Below are positions 12,837-12,935 of a stretch of DNA of 12,935 nt, one piece after another. Within the stretch, counting starts at the first letter, position 1. Every line of letters begins with the position of its first letter. The notes below the pieces were generated by a model. That model was not told where the DNA came from, did no database searches, and worked only from the letters and a program-made list of their open reading frames with translations. Source of the DNA: Bacilli bacterium. Lineage in GTDB: Bacteria > Bacillota_I > Bacilli_A > RF39 > UBA660. The position numbers and the translations under genes are program-made. Location: contig CAAHEL010000067.1 of the NCBI GenBank assembly GCA_900772445.1, positions 1-12,935 of the forward strand, written 5' to 3'.

Positions 12837-12935
12837 ATGGAAGAAAATAATAATATAATAACTAGTCAAACAAACATAAAAAAAAGACATAAAAATATTA
12901 AAATATTAATTACATTTATTACATTAATATTCTTA
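12837..12935 (+). CDS. N-terminal part of a membrane protein (3' end outside window)
   Basis: ATG 12837 follows AGAAAGGA (12825-12832) and opens a frame that runs to the window edge, giving 33 residues. It begins with a polar stretch (MEENNNIITSQTN), then a basic cluster (KKRHKNIK) and the start of a hydrophobic helix (ILITFITLIFL). This is the usual start of an inner-membrane-spanning, signal-anchored protein with its N-terminus in the cytoplasm. The family cannot be named from this fragment. It lies 20 bases after a strong terminator, so its expression depends on read-through or on a promoter that I cannot see. Confidence 0.7.
   Translation, partial: MEENNNIITSQTNIKKRHKNIKILITFITLIFL

Noticed and set aside
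1..12935. Insertion sequence, prophage or tRNA-linked island
   Set aside because: No transposase, integrase, terminal inverted repeats with target duplication, or tRNA-like cloverleaf was seen. The only long direct repeat is the 66-bp promoter cassette.

Overview
The window comes from a very AT-rich, low-GC Gram-positive bacterium. Signs of this are a lipobox lipoprotein, a class B sortase, a YtxH protein, a cell-wall hydrolase, AGGTG/GGAGG-type ribosome binding sites and classic TTGAC/TATAAT promoters. A Bacilli-type host-associated lineage is plausible, but that is inference. Coding is dense, Asn, Lys and Ile codons are abundant, and GTG starts are common. All 16 visible stop codons are TAA (9) or TAG (7), with no TGA. 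Trp is encoded by TGG, so the standard code fits. I see no tRNA, rRNA, transposase, CRISPR array or gene-free stretch longer than 300 bases.

Layout. Positions 1-650 (+) hold the end of a Gln/Pro/Asn-rich protein and an Asn-rich tail-anchored membrane protein. A bidirectional terminator separates them from a converging (-) block: an RNHCP zinc-ribbon protein (667-972), a class B sortase (981-1802) with its own promoter inside a perfect palindrome, and a Gly/Tyr/Pro-rich 70-residue protein (1884-2096). A (+) operon at 2234-4562 encodes a lipoprotein, an acidic protein with a possible membrane-binding N-terminus, a DUF948-like membrane protein and a YtxH protein: a surface or envelope set.

The most striking block is 4609-10200. 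Two different acyl-adenylate-forming enzymes (598 and 631 residues) are each preceded by the same 66-bp sequence, identical base for base, holding a consensus sigma-A promoter, an inverted repeat, a poly-G ribosome binding site and the start codon. They are followed by a seven-helix membrane protein built like a hybrid histidine kinase, but with the phospho-accepting His, the ATP-site motifs and the receiver acidic pair all replaced. Together they look like an acyl-activation module with a degenerate membrane signalling protein.

Downstream are a membrane-anchored GH73-like glucosaminidase (10295-10927), methionyl-tRNA formyltransferase (fmt, 10979-11935) with an overlapping Asn-rich membrane protein, then a 39-codon ORF carrying a run of nine G whose last third lies inside a strong terminator hairpin, directly ahead of a membrane-protein gene cut by the window edge. 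This last arrangement resembles a phase-variable or attenuation-type leader.
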